Shown here: piece by piece, positions 1 through 7,839 of the stretch
Numbering within the stretch: the first letter of the stretch is position 1
Layout: each line of letters begins with the position of its first letter
From: Flavobacteriales bacterium
Lineage (GTDB): Bacteria > Bacteroidota > Bacteroidia > Flavobacteriales_F > PHOS-HE28
Length of the DNA stretch: 36,537 nucleotides
NCBI GenBank assembly: GCA_020847755.1
Contig: JADLBK010000106.1
Span: 1-36,537 of the forward strand
Reading direction: 5' to 3'
Notes under the pieces: model-generated
Told to the model about the DNA's origin: nothing
Seen by the model: the letters and a program-made list of their open reading frames with translations, nothing else
The model's database searches: none
Translations under genes and position numbers: made by a program

Positions 1-462
1 GGCATGGGCGACGTGGTGAGCCTGGTGGAGCGCGCGCAGGAGCAGTTCGACGAGAAGCAGGCCCGCGAGCTCAGCAAGAAGATCGCGAAGGACCAGTTCG
101 GCTTCGACGATTTCCTGGAACAGATCGGCCAGATCAAGAAGATGGGGAACATGAAGGACCTCATGGGCATGATCCCCGGCGTGGGCAAGGCGCTCAAGAA
201 CATCGACATCCCCGACGACGCGTTCAAGGGCATCGAGGCCATCATCAAAAGCATGACGCCGGAGGAGCGCCGCAACCCCGCCCTCATCAATGGCAGCCGG
301 CGTGCGCGCCTGGCCATGGGCAGCGGCCGCGGCATCGAGGAGGTCAACAAACTGATGAAGCAGTTCGAGGAGACCCGGAAGGTGATGAAGATGATGGGCG
401 ACAAGACCAAGATGAAGGCGATGATGCAGCAGATGCAACAGATGCAGGGGATGAGGCGCTAG
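1..462 (+). CDS. ffh: Signal recognition particle protein Ffh, C-terminal part (5' end outside window)
   Basis: The window opens inside this gene, so only about 153 codons are visible. They are the end of the GTPase domain and the methionine-rich M domain. Ffh is the GTPase of the signal recognition particle: it binds 4.5S RNA and hydrophobic signal sequences on nascent chains and delivers ribosomes to FtsY at the inner membrane. Seen here are the M-domain motif with SRRARLAMGSGRG (RNA-binding region), the preceding MTPEERR and NPALINGSRR segments, and a C-terminus packed with Met, Gln and Lys (MKAMMQQMQQMQGMRR), as expected for the signal-peptide-binding M domain. An internal ATG at position 4 is not the start; the frame is open from base 1. 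The N and G domains lie upstream, outside the window. Confidence 0.97.
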   Translation, partial: GMGDVVSLVERAQEQFDEKQARELSKKIAKDQFGFDDFLEQIGQIKKMGNMKDLMGMIPGVGKALKNIDIPDDAFKGIEAIIKSMTPEERRNPALINGSRRARLAMGSGRGIEEVNKLMKQFEETRKVMKMMGDKTKMKAMMQQMQQMQGMRR

Positions 463-482
463 GGGCGACGTTCACGTCGCCC
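463..482 (+). terminator. Hairpin directly after ffh
   Basis: A perfect 8-bp stem (GGGCGACG / CGTCGCCC) with a TTCA loop starts at the base after the ffh stop codon. There is no T-tract behind it, so it is either a weak intrinsic terminator or a 3'-end stabilising hairpin. The structure is seen in the sequence; the terminator role is inferred. Confidence 0.5.
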
Positions 483-528
483 TGCCGCCGTTGGATGGTT
501 GGGTTTGAGCAGATGATGTGAGAAGTGG

Positions 529-981
529 ATGATCGGCGATGTCGGTCCGGTGAGATCCCCTGTTCTGGTTCAAGCAGTTGCCGTACTGGTCATCCTGTGC
601 CTTCCCCTCGGGCTGTTCTTCGCGTGGGGGAAGGTGAACAACGAGATCAGCTACAAGTACGAAGCGCAAGGGCCGGACTTTCAGGAGAAGTCCGCGTTCG
701 GCAGCTGGACTGAGAATTTCCGGCGCATCATGGACAACATCGAGTTCCATCGGAAGGTGGCGCAACGACTCCGGATCACCTCCATGGGGCCCAAGGCCGT
801 GGAGCGCACCATGGCCGATGCACGGATCACCGATATCGAAGATGGCTTCCAGTATTTCTCGGCCCTGGATGACGGATGCACCTGCATCGTGACCCACGAC
901 CGCCGGGACTGGGCCTTCGCCGGGACCGAGGTCCTGACCCCGGAGAACTTTCTGCTGAAGCACGTGGTGGTGCGGAAGTAG
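529..981 (+). CDS. ORF with membrane-like N-terminus and truncated PIN domain
   Basis: This 150-codon ORF has two unlike parts. Residues about 10-32 are a strongly hydrophobic helix, followed by a charged stretch to about residue 75 that I do not recognise. From about residue 78 to the end it resembles the C-terminal half of small Bacteroidetes PIN-domain (VapC-like RNase) proteins: ITDIEDGFQYFSALDDGC with the conserved acidic D/E-D cluster, then CIVTHDRRDW and VLTPENFL. The PIN N-terminus with its first catalytic Asp (usually in a DTNV-type motif) is absent, so nuclease activity is unlikely. No antitoxin gene is adjacent. It may be a chimeric remnant that happens to stay in frame; an inner start at 730 would give just the PIN part plus a short lead. 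I am sure of the PIN similarity, less sure the gene is expressed. Confidence 0.5.
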   Translation: MIGDVGPVRSPVLVQAVAVLVILCLPLGLFFAWGKVNNEISYKYEAQGPDFQEKSAFGSWTENFRRIMDNIEFHRKVAQRLRITSMGPKAVERTMADARITDIEDGFQYFSALDDGCTCIVTHDRRDWAFAGTEVLTPENFLLKHVVVRK

Positions 982-983
982 CG

Positions 984-991
984 CACCTTCG
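984..991 (+). promoter_or_regulatory. -7-like promoter element for the YfiT/DinB gene
   Basis: CACCTTCG resembles the Bacteroidetes -7 element TAnnTTTG (first T to C, third T to C). It ends exactly 4 nt before the ATG at 996, which would place transcription initiation at the start codon. A -33 element is not evident. Confidence 0.4.
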
Positions 992-995
992 CCCC

Positions 996-1553
996 ATGGC
1001 CGGTACCACCGATCCCCTTGAACAGCTGAAGTACCCCATCGGTCGCTTCGTGCGTGGCACCAAGGCCTCCACGCCGGAACGCCGCCGGGAGCTGATCGCC
1101 CGCATCGAGCGGTTCCCGGTCGACCTGGAGGCTGTGCTGCAGGGCTTGTCCGATGCGGATATGGACACGCCCTACCGTCCGGGTGGATGGACCGTGCGCC
1201 AGCTGGTGCACCACCTGGCCGACAGCCACGGCCAGAGCCTGCACCGGTTCAAACTGGCCTTGACCGAGGATCGCCCGACCATCAAGCCGTACCTCCAGGC
1301 GCTCTGGGCCGAACAGGCGGATGCCCGCACCATGCCCCTTGAGCCCTCGCTGGCCATCATCCGCGGTTCACATGCCCGTTGGGCCGTGGTGTTGCGGGCC
1401 ATGACCGATGCGGAATGGGAACGTTGCTTCATCCATCCCGAGCAGCAGCGCGAGATCAGCCTGGCGGAAGCGTTGGAACTGTATGCCTGGCACAGCGCCC
1501 ATCACCTGGCGCACATCGCCGGTTCCCCGGAACGAGCGGCCCGACCGGCCTGA
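996..1553 (+). CDS. YfiT/DinB-superfamily putative metal-dependent hydrolase or thiol transferase
   Basis: A 185-residue protein of the DinB/YfiT four-helix-bundle superfamily. Family members bind a divalent metal through three histidines, and some transfer bacillithiol or related thiols to electrophiles; the substrate cannot be told here. Visible are the YfiT-type opening (LKYPIGRF near residue 10), WTVRQLVHHLADSH in the middle and the C-terminal WHSAHHLAHI motif, which supply the likely metal ligands. The ATG at 996 was chosen because the conserved N-terminus begins there and a -7-like element ends 4 nt upstream; longer frames run through the preceding gene. It follows the PIN-fragment ORF by 14 nt. 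Length matches the family. Confidence 0.85.
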   Translation: MAGTTDPLEQLKYPIGRFVRGTKASTPERRRELIARIERFPVDLEAVLQGLSDADMDTPYRPGGWTVRQLVHHLADSHGQSLHRFKLALTEDRPTIKPYLQALWAEQADARTMPLEPSLAIIRGSHARWAVVLRAMTDAEWERCFIHPEQQREISLAEALELYAWHSAHHLAHIAGSPERAARPA

Positions 1554-1767
1554 GCAGGATCTCCGGAAGTGCGTGGTCACCGCGTGGCGCGTGGTCGACG
1601 GACGTCCCTTGTCCGGATCTGGACGGATCCCTTTTCACCCAAGGGCACCGGGCGGGCAGGCGTTGCGTCGGTGGCGGTGCTGAGCGTTCGTCCAGGTGTC
1701 CAAGGCGTTCGTCGATGCGGAAACCCCGCGGGTCGAACGGCCGTACGAAGCGCGCCAACGAACCGCC

Positions 1768-3600
1768 ATGCGTGTGCTCAGCCTTCCCCTGTTCCTCGTC
1801 ACGTTCTCTGTGGGCGCACAGACCGGCCCCGGAGGGGTGGGCTCCAGCGCCACGAACGTGCTGTGGCTCCGGGCCGATGCCGGCGTCACCCACAGCAGCG
1901 GCGCGGTGAGCCAGTGGAACGACCAGAGCGGCAACGCCAACCATGCGGCACTGCCCGGAACCATTCCCACCGCCACGCCCGCCTATGTCACCGCTTCGGT
2001 GAACGGCTACCCTTCGCTGGACTTCGACGGCATCGACGACCAGTTGTGGGTGAACGACCATGGCAGCATCGACCTCACGGCGTGGCACTTCTTCATCGTG
2101 GTGACCGCCGACCTGTTGAAGGACCATAATGCCTGGATGGCGAAAGGGAACGATTCCGAAGAGAACTACGAGATGCTGAGCTATGTGGACGGCAACATCC
2201 ATACCCCGACCCACTACACCGATGGCACCCGAACACACCCCAGTTCGACGGGAGGGCAGGTGACCACCACCAGCTTCGATGTCTTCGAGTACAGCTACAA
2301 CACCTCCGTGGGACGCGATGTGTACAAGAACGCAGGCAGCATCATCACCGATAACGAGAGCAAGACGCCGCAAAGGAACAACCACCCGTTGTTCATCGGA
2401 AACGAACGCAGCACCACCGGCCGCGTGGTGAACGGCGACATCGCCGAGGTGATCGCATATAACGCCCGTCTGAACGCCACCCAGCGGTTGATCGTGAACA
2501 ACTACCTGGCGGCCAAGTACGCCCGTACCCTGACCACCGGCGACATCTACAACGAGGATGATGCCGGTGCCGGCAACTTCGATCATGATGTGGCCGGCAT
2601 CGGCCGCACCAGCAGCACGGACCTCCACACGGCCGGCCGGGGCAGCGGGGTGGTGCTCATCAGCAAAGCCGCGCACAGCGGTCTGCAGGACAACGAGTTC
2701 CTGTTGTGGGGCCATGATGGCGGTGCCCTCGGCACCTGGGGCGTGGGCGACCTGCCCACGGGGGTGCAAGGCCGCTGGCAGCGTGTCTGGCGCGTGAGCG
2801 AGGTGAACGGGAGCGGCAGCGGTGTGAACGTCGGGGACGTGGACATGAGCTTCGACCTGAACGGTCTCGGGACGGTGACCGCCTCGCACCTTCGACTCCT
2901 GGTGGACACCGACGGCGACGGCCTGTTCGCTGATGAAACACCCATCAACGGGGCGATCAGCGATGGGGGCGGGATGTACCGCTTCGCCGGGGTGAGCGCC
3001 CTGCAGAACAACCGGCGCTTCACGCTGGGCACCACGAACATCATCAGTACGCCGCTGCCGGTGGAACTGCTGCACTTCACCGCGGAGCCGACCGGCCCCA
3101 CGAGCGTGCGCCTATCCTGGGCCACCGCCTCGGAGCAGGACAACGCCGGATTCACCGTGGAGCGCAGCACCGAACTGGAGGACTGGATCGCGGTGGCCCA
3201 CGTGACCGGGGCGGACGATGCGCAAACAACGATGAGCTATGAGGCTCTCGACGTCCAAGCGCCGCCAGCCATGCTGTACTACCGCTTGCGTCAGATCGAC
3301 CTGGATGGATCCACCACCCTGAGCGCGCTGGTGCCCGTGGACCTGCGCGGTCAGCAGGACATCGTGCTGGTGCCGAACCCGACGGACGGCCCGGTGGACC
3401 TGGTGCTGTCCCCGGGCAGCGCGCCCGTGCTGGGGCTGGATCTGGTGGACGGGAGCGGCCGTGTCCTGCCATTGCCGGTGACACCGAACGGTACGGACCG
3501 CTGGCGCTTCGACGCCACCGCACTGGCCCCCGGGGCTTACGTCCTGCGCGTGCACCAGGCCGGTGATGAACCGACCCGACAGCTACGCATGCTGCGCTGA
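1768..3600 (+). CDS. T9SS-exported LamG-like surface protein, copy 1
   Basis: A 610-residue secreted protein. It begins with a signal peptide (MRVLSLPLFLVTFSVGAQ, cleavage probably after AQ), then a concanavalin/LamG-like region (about residues 20-250) with WLRADAGVT and SQWNDQSGNANHA. Next comes a central module with [12 protein letters not shown] and [11 protein letters not shown] (about 265-425, resembling DUF8202), a fibronectin-III-like segment opening with PLPVELLHF (about 430-525) and a T9SS type A sorting domain opening with VPNPTDGPVDL (about 535-610). T9SS cargo crosses the outer membrane and has this C-terminal domain removed. A longer in-frame start at 1696 exists, but the signal peptide and the paralogue set the start at 1768. 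The 214 bp upstream show no clear promoter. It is paralogous to the next gene, 33 nt downstream. Ligand unknown. Confidence 0.88.
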   Translation: MRVLSLPLFLVTFSVGAQTGPGGVGSSATNVLWLRADAGVTHSSGAVSQWNDQSGNANHAALPGTIPTATPAYVTASVNGYPSLDFDGIDDQLWVNDHGSIDLTAWHFFIVVTADLLKDHNAWMAKGNDSEENYEMLSYVDGNIHTPTHYTDGTRTHPSSTGGQVTTTSFDVFEYSYNTSVGRDVYKNAGSIITDNESKTPQRNNHPLFIGNERSTTGRVVNGDIAEVIAYNARLNATQRLIVNNYLAAKYARTLTTGDIYNEDDAGAGNFDHDVAGIGRTSSTDLHTAGRGSGVVLISKAAHSGLQDNEFLLWGHDGGALGTWGVGDLPTGVQGRWQRVWRVSEVNGSGSGVNVGDVDMSFDLNGLGTVTASHLRLLVDTDGDGLFADETPINGAISDGGGMYRFAGVSALQNNRRFTLGTTNIISTPLPVELLHFTAEPTGPTSVRLSWATASEQDNAGFTVERSTELEDWIAVAHVTGADDAQTTMSYEALDVQAPPAMLYYRLRQIDLDGSTTLSALVPVDLRGQQDIVLVPNPTDGPVDLVLSPGSAPVLGLDLVDGSGRVLPLPVTPNGTDRWRFDATALAPGAYVLRVHQAGDEPTRQLRMLR

Positions 3601-3633
3601 CCATACTGCACCATCGCTCCAATGCATCCATCC

Positions 3634-5496
3634 ATGCGCGCCCTGACCCTGCCCGTGCTCTTCATCGCGACACTCCTTGCCGCCCAGACCGGCCCGGGTG
3701 GCGTGGGCAGCAGCGCCACCAATGTCATCTGGTTGAGCGCGGACCAGGGTGTTTACAACAATGCAGGGACGACCTTTGCCGGGAACGGCGACAACGTGCG
3801 GCAGTGGAACGACCGCTCGGGCAACGCCCGTCATGCCGGTGAGGCCAACGTGGCCAACCGGCCCAATCTGGCCACCGCTGTGCTGAACGGGAGGCCGGTG
3901 GTGCGGTTTACCGCGGCCAACAATGACCGGCTCATCTCCACCGGCCTCACCACCGCCGACCAGGCCTCCGCCTGGGTGGTGACCCGGTACACCTCATTGC
4001 CTTCACCCAATCCCGGCCTGTTGCAGGGCGCCGCTTCCGGCAACGCACTTGCTGCGGATGCCGCCCTGAAGAACCTGGGGATGTGGGTGAGCTCCTCCAA
4101 CACGAGGCCCTGGGGCCGGGGCATTCGTTCAGACGGGACCATGCTGGAGATCTCCCAGACCACCAACACCAGTGCCGGCACGTTCTACATCCTCAACAAC
4201 AACTACGGCGCCAGCCAGATCCAGCAGTACATCAACAACAGTGCAGCGGGTTCGGTGGCCACGAACGGAACCCTGCGCTCCTGGACGGATCTCTGCGTGG
4301 GCATGCAGGCCGGTAGCGAAGGATGGAACGGGGACATCGCCGAGGTGATCCTCTTCAACACCGCCCTGAACGCCACCCAGCGCCTCGTGGTGGCCAACTA
4401 CCTGGCCGCCAAGTACGGGCTCACGCTGGGCACCGGCGACCTCTACACGCAGGACAACCCGGGAGCGGGCAACCACGACCATGACGTGGCCGGCATCGGC
4501 CGCACGAGCAGCAGCGATATGCACACCGCCGCTCGCGGAAGTGGCCATGTGCTCGTCAGCAAGGCTGCTCACAGTGGCCTGCAGGACAATGAGTTCCTGT
4601 TGTGGGGTCACGATGGCGGCGCCTTGGGCACCTGGGGCGTGGGCGACCTGCCCTCGGGCGTGCAGGGCCGCTGGCAGCGTGTATGGCGCGTGAGCGAGGT
4701 GAATGCGAGCGGAAGCAGTGTGAACGTGGGGGACGTGGACATGAGCTTCGATCTCAGCGATCTGGGCGCAGTGACCGCCTCGCACTTGCGCCTGCTGGTG
4801 GACACCGACAATGATGGCCTGTTCGCCGACGAAACGCCCATCAGCGGTGCGGTCAACGACGGGGGAGGGATGTACCGCTTCGCGGCGGTGAGCGCTTTGC
4901 AGAACGGACGACGGTTCACCTTGGGCACCTCCAACCTGTCCAGCACCCCGTTGCCCGTTGAACTGCTCCACTTCACCGCGGATCCCGCCGGTCCCGCAAG
5001 CGTCCGCCTCAGCTGGGCCACCGCCAGCGAGCACAACAACGCCGGCTTCACCGTGGAGCGGAGCAAGGACCTCCACACATGGACCACAGTGGCCCACGTG
5101 ACCGGCGCTGGTGATGCGCAGACCACGCTCAACTACGATGCGATGGACCACCAGGCCCCACCAGCACTGCTCTACTACCGCCTGCGCCAGATCGACCTGG
5201 ACGGCAGTTCCCTCCTCAGCGCAACGGTGTCGGTGGACCTGCGCCACAGCGCGATCGCCGTGCTGGTGCCCAATCCGGCGGACGGTCCGGTGGACCTCGT
5301 GCTGGCCCCGGGTGCCGCTCCCGTGCTGGGGCTGGACCTGGTGGACGGCAGCGGTCGCGTGCTGCCGCTGGCACCGATGCCGAACGGGAATGACCGCTGG
5401 CGCTTCGATGTCTCCATGCTGGCGCCGGGTGCCTATGTGGTCCGTGTACACCAGGCCGGTGACAAGCCGCCCGGGCAGCTACGCCTTCTTCGATAG
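3634..5496 (+). CDS. T9SS-exported LamG-like surface protein, copy 2 (tandem paralogue)
   Basis: A 620-residue paralogue of the preceding gene with the same order: signal peptide ([18 protein letters not shown]), LamG-like head, central [17 protein letters not shown] / [11 protein letters not shown] module, FN3-like PLPVELLHF segment and T9SS type A sorting domain ([16 protein letters not shown] onward). From about residue 270 to the end the two proteins are nearly collinear and highly similar; the region between the shared [13 protein letters not shown] opening and about residue 240 has diverged strongly. Start 3634 is chosen because it gives a signal peptide of the same length as copy 1; an ATG at 3622 would add four residues. 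The 33-nt gap to copy 1 suggests cotranscription. Probably a surface-displayed or released adhesive or carbohydrate-binding protein, but the ligand cannot be inferred. Confidence 0.88.
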   Translation: MRALTLPVLFIATLLAAQTGPGGVGSSATNVIWLSADQGVYNNAGTTFAGNGDNVRQWNDRSGNARHAGEANVANRPNLATAVLNGRPVVRFTAANNDRLISTGLTTADQASAWVVTRYTSLPSPNPGLLQGAASGNALAADAALKNLGMWVSSSNTRPWGRGIRSDGTMLEISQTTNTSAGTFYILNNNYGASQIQQYINNSAAGSVATNGTLRSWTDLCVGMQAGSEGWNGDIAEVILFNTALNATQRLVVANYLAAKYGLTLGTGDLYTQDNPGAGNHDHDVAGIGRTSSSDMHTAARGSGHVLVSKAAHSGLQDNEFLLWGHDGGALGTWGVGDLPSGVQGRWQRVWRVSEVNASGSSVNVGDVDMSFDLSDLGAVTASHLRLLVDTDNDGLFADETPISGAVNDGGGMYRFAAVSALQNGRRFTLGTSNLSSTPLPVELLHFTADPAGPASVRLSWATASEHNNAGFTVERSKDLHTWTTVAHVTGAGDAQTTLNYDAMDHQAPPALLYYRLRQIDLDGSSLLSATVSVDLRHSAIAVLVPNPADGPVDLVLAPGAAPVLGLDLVDGSGRVLPLAPMPNGNDRWRFDVSMLAPGAYVVRVHQAGDKPPGQLRLLR

Positions 5497-5543
5497 CCTC
5501 CTTGACGGCCAGCCATGGCGTTCCGGCGATCTGCTGGATCTCG

Positions 5544-5551
5544 TACCCTTG
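5544..5551 (+). promoter_or_regulatory. -7-like promoter element for folD
   Basis: TACCCTTG matches TAnnTTTG at seven of eight positions and ends 4 nt before the ATG at 5556. It lies downstream of the T9SS gene and supports both an independent folD promoter and the choice of start codon. Confidence 0.5.
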
Positions 5552-5555
5552 TGGC

Positions 5556-6437
5556 ATGTCGGAGGTGATGGCCCATCAGTTGCTCGACGGTCGGAGGTGC
5601 AGCGAGGCCCTGCGCGCCCGCATCGCTGAAGAAGCCGCGGCCGTCAAGGCACGGCGAGGACGCTCACCCCATCTGGCCGCCGTGCTGGTGGGCCATGATG
5701 GCGCCAGCCGCACCTATGTGGAAAGCAAGGTGAAGGCCTGCGAGGAGGTGGGTTTCCGAAGCACACTGATCGCCCTGCCCGAGACCATCACCGAGGAGGA
5801 CCTGCTGCACCGCGTGAAGCAGCTCAACAAGGACAAGGAGCTCGATGGCTTCATCGTGCAGCTGCCCCTTCCCGCGCACATCGATGCGGACAAGGTGACC
5901 CTGGCGATCGATCCGGACAAGGATGTCGACGGCTTCCACCCGGAGAACCTCGGCCGCATGGTGCTCGGTCAGCCCGGCTTTCTGCCGGCCACGCCCAGCG
6001 GCATCGTGGAGCTCCTGCGCCACTATCACATCGAGACCGCCGGACGACATTGCGTGGTGATCGGCCGCAGCCATATCGTGGGTACGCCCATGAGCATCCT
6101 CATGAGCCGCAACGCCTACCCCGGCAACTGTACGGTCACCCTGGCCCACAGCCGCACCAAGGACCTTGCCTCCATCACCCGACAGGCCGACATCCTCATC
6201 GTCGCCATCGGCAAGCCCGGGTTCGTCACCCCCGACATGGTGAAGGAGGGCGCCGTCGTGGTCGACGTCGGCATCCATCGCATCCCCGATGCCTCCCGGA
6301 AGAGCGGCTTCCGCTTGGTGGGCGATGTCGACTACAATGCGGTGGCGCCCCGCTGTTCATGGATCGCCCCAGTGCCCGGTGGCGTGGGGCCCATGACCAT
6401 CACCAGCCTGCTGCTGAACACGCTGAAGGCCTGCTGA
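5556..6437 (+). CDS. folD: Bifunctional methylenetetrahydrofolate dehydrogenase / methenyltetrahydrofolate cyclohydrolase
   Basis: FolD interconverts 5,10-methylene-THF, 5,10-methenyl-THF and 10-formyl-THF with NADP(H) in the cytoplasm, supplying one-carbon units for purines and formyl-Met. The 293-residue length is normal. Motifs seen: the catalytic YxxxK segment ([10 protein letters not shown]), the substrate loop [19 protein letters not shown], the Rossmann loop GRSHIVGTP and the C-terminal [10 protein letters not shown]. The usual PCTP motif reads PATP here, a mild variant. Start 5556 is favoured by the -7-like element 4 nt upstream; ATG 5568 (MAHQLL) is an alternative. The following 103 nt to the convergent ribH hold only short palindromes. 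Confidence 0.96.
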   Translation: MSEVMAHQLLDGRRCSEALRARIAEEAAAVKARRGRSPHLAAVLVGHDGASRTYVESKVKACEEVGFRSTLIALPETITEEDLLHRVKQLNKDKELDGFIVQLPLPAHIDADKVTLAIDPDKDVDGFHPENLGRMVLGQPGFLPATPSGIVELLRHYHIETAGRHCVVIGRSHIVGTPMSILMSRNAYPGNCTVTLAHSRTKDLASITRQADILIVAIGKPGFVTPDMVKEGAVVVDVGIHRIPDASRKSGFRLVGDVDYNAVAPRCSWIAPVPGGVGPMTITSLLLNTLKAC

Positions 6438-6540
6438 GCCGCTGCACGGGATCCCGGGTAGCACTTGGCCGTTCGGCCGGATGGTCCTGCGTGGTGTACG
6501 CTGTAGCGCTCCCGCCTAACCGTCTTCCGGTCCCGGGCGG

Positions 6541-7038
6541 TCAACCGACCTGAAGCGAGCTGCGGAACGCGGCCATCTTCAAGGCGGCCACCGCTCCGTC
6601 CACCCCCTTGTTGCCGTGGCGGCCACCGCTGCGGTCCCGCGCCTGCTGCAGATCGTCGTCCGTCAGCACGCAGAAGATCACCGGGACACCAGTGCGCAGG
6701 TTCACGTCCATGATGCCCTGCGCGGTGGCCTGGCACACGTAATCGAAATGGGGGGTCTCGCCGCGCACGATGCTGCCGATGGCGATCACCGCATCCGGGC
6801 TGTGCGCCTCGATCGCCAGCTGCGTCCCGAGTGCCAGCTCATAGCTGCCGGGCACCCAGTGCTCGATCACTTCCGCGGGATCGGTGCCGTGGACGAGCAG
6901 GGTCTGCCGTGCTCCCTGCCGCAGGGCCTCGGTGATCTCCCGGTTCCACTCGCTCACCACCAGCACGAAACGACGACCGGCGCCCGTGGGGACGCCGGCA
7001 GGGTCGTAGGTGCTGAGGTGATGCTGCGCGGTGGCCAT
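6541..7038 (-). CDS. ribH: 6,7-dimethyl-8-ribityllumazine synthase
   Basis: Lumazine synthase condenses 5-amino-6-ribitylaminouracil with 3,4-dihydroxy-2-butanone 4-phosphate, the penultimate riboflavin step; it normally assembles into pentamers or 60-mer shells. At 165 residues the length is typical. Seen: VVSEWNREIT near the start, VPGSYELALG (substrate-binding loop), VIAIGSIVRGETPHFDYVC with the catalytic His, VPVIFCVLT, and near the end GNKGVDGAVAALKMA. It follows the TPR membrane-protein gene by 2 nt and is surely cotranscribed with it. ribD lies separately at 20.2-21.3 kb, so riboflavin genes are dispersed. No FMN riboswitch is visible upstream. Confidence 0.96.
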   Translation of the reverse strand: MATAQHHLSTYDPAGVPTGAGRRFVLVVSEWNREITEALRQGARQTLLVHGTDPAEVIEHWVPGSYELALGTQLAIEAHSPDAVIAIGSIVRGETPHFDYVCQATAQGIMDVNLRTGVPVIFCVLTDDDLQQARDRSGGRHGNKGVDGAVAALKMAAFRSSLQVG

Positions 7039-7040
7039 GC

Positions 7041-7733
7041 TCAGCCGGCCATGGACTCCGCGCGGGCCGCGTACTTCTTGGCCGTGTTCGCGTCCGGGCT
7101 GGTGGGGAAGTCGTTCGCCACACGGCGGAACGCCTTGGCGGCCTTCTTCCAGTCACCGGCCTGCTGGTACAGGATCCCGGCCTTCATCAGGTACATCGGC
7201 GTGGTGAAGTCGTTCGTGGTGATGGACGCGGCTTTCTCGAACTGTTTCATCGCATCCTGGTCCCGACCCAGTTCCACGTAGGCATCGCCGATGCCGCCAG
7301 CGGCCATCGCCTTCAGCACCACGTCCTCCACATCGGCCTCCTCATAGTAGGACACGGCCGTCTCGTACTCGCCCTTCTGCAGGTAGCAGGTGCCCAGGTA
7401 GAACCGCGCCAGGTCGCCGGCCGGCGTGTTGCCGTACTCGTCGGCGATGTACTGGAACCCGAAGTAGTTGCCGTCGCCATTGATGGCCTTGTCCAGCGAG
7501 TCGATCTCGAAGTAGTACTGCGCCTTCCAGATCAGGTCGTTGGCCTCCTTGGCCCGCGGTTCGGCATACAGCTTCCGGTAGCCGAGCAGGGCGCCCACCA
7601 CCACGAGCAAACCCACCACCCCGTAGGTGACGGCCTGCTTGTTCTTTTCCAGGAAAAGCTCCGCACGGGAGTAAGCCTGGCCCAGGTCGATGTCGGCCTG
7701 TTCCTGCTCCGGTTTCGTGGTCTTGGTGGACAT
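7041..7733 (-). CDS. Membrane-anchored tetratricopeptide-repeat protein (YfgM-like)
   Basis: A 230-residue protein with a short charged cytoplasmic N-terminus, one transmembrane helix (about residues 35-55, AVTYGVVGLLVVVGALLGY) and TPR-like helical pairs in the remainder (FYLGTCYLQKGEYETAVSYY, GGIGDAYVELGRDQDAMKQFEKA, AGDWKKAAKAFRRV). This architecture resembles YfgM-type proteins, periplasmic TPR proteins linked to secretion and envelope chaperoning; the exact role in Bacteroidota is not established. Start 7733 (MSTKTTK) is chosen because the conserved region begins there and a -7-like element lies 22 nt upstream; the longer frame runs through the promoter into recF. Cotranscribed with ribH; divergent from recF. 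Confidence 0.85.
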   Translation of the reverse strand: MSTKTTKPEQEQADIDLGQAYSRAELFLEKNKQAVTYGVVGLLVVVGALLGYRKLYAEPRAKEANDLIWKAQYYFEIDSLDKAINGDGNYFGFQYIADEYGNTPAGDLARFYLGTCYLQKGEYETAVSYYEEADVEDVVLKAMAAGGIGDAYVELGRDQDAMKQFEKAASITTNDFTTPMYLMKAGILYQQAGDWKKAAKAFRRVANDFPTSPDANTAKKYAARAESMAG

Positions 7734-7755
7734 GATGGGTCGGGCAAAAGCGGCG

Positions 7756-7763
7756 CGAAGATA
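7756..7763 (-). promoter_or_regulatory. -7 promoter element for the TPR-ribH operon
   Basis: On the minus strand this reads TATCTTCG, one mismatch from TAnnTTTG. It ends 22 nt before the ATG. The downstream GCGCCGCTTTT is shared with the ndk promoter. Confidence 0.6.
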
Positions 7764-7822
7764 AGGTTCCCGGCGGAAGTGGGCACCGGGCCTCACCCGG
7801 GACCGTCCCGCCGGGGCCGATC

Positions 7823-7830
7823 TACCTTTG
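7823..7830 (+). promoter_or_regulatory. -7 promoter element for recF
   Basis: TACCTTTG is a perfect match to TAnnTTTG and ends 9 nt before the recF ATG, predicting a leader of only a few nucleotides. It is divergent from the TPR promoter 60 nt away. Confidence 0.65.
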
Positions 7831-7839
7831 GCCCTCCCC

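Noticed and set aside
529-981. Functional VapBC toxin-antitoxin locus
   Set aside because: The PIN catalytic N-terminal half and an adjacent antitoxin are both missing.
1456-3075. About 540-codon minus-strand frame opposite the first T9SS gene, and a similar 440-codon one opposite the second
   Set aside because: The parallel shadows in both paralogues follow from the coding strand's codon bias. The sense frames have signal peptides and sorting domains.
6438-6540. Short palindromes (CGGGATCCCG; GGCCGTTCGGCC) between folD and ribH as a bidirectional terminator
   Set aside because: The stems are 4-5 bp with 0-4 nt loops and no T-tract. The gap position fits a terminator, but the structure is too weak to call.
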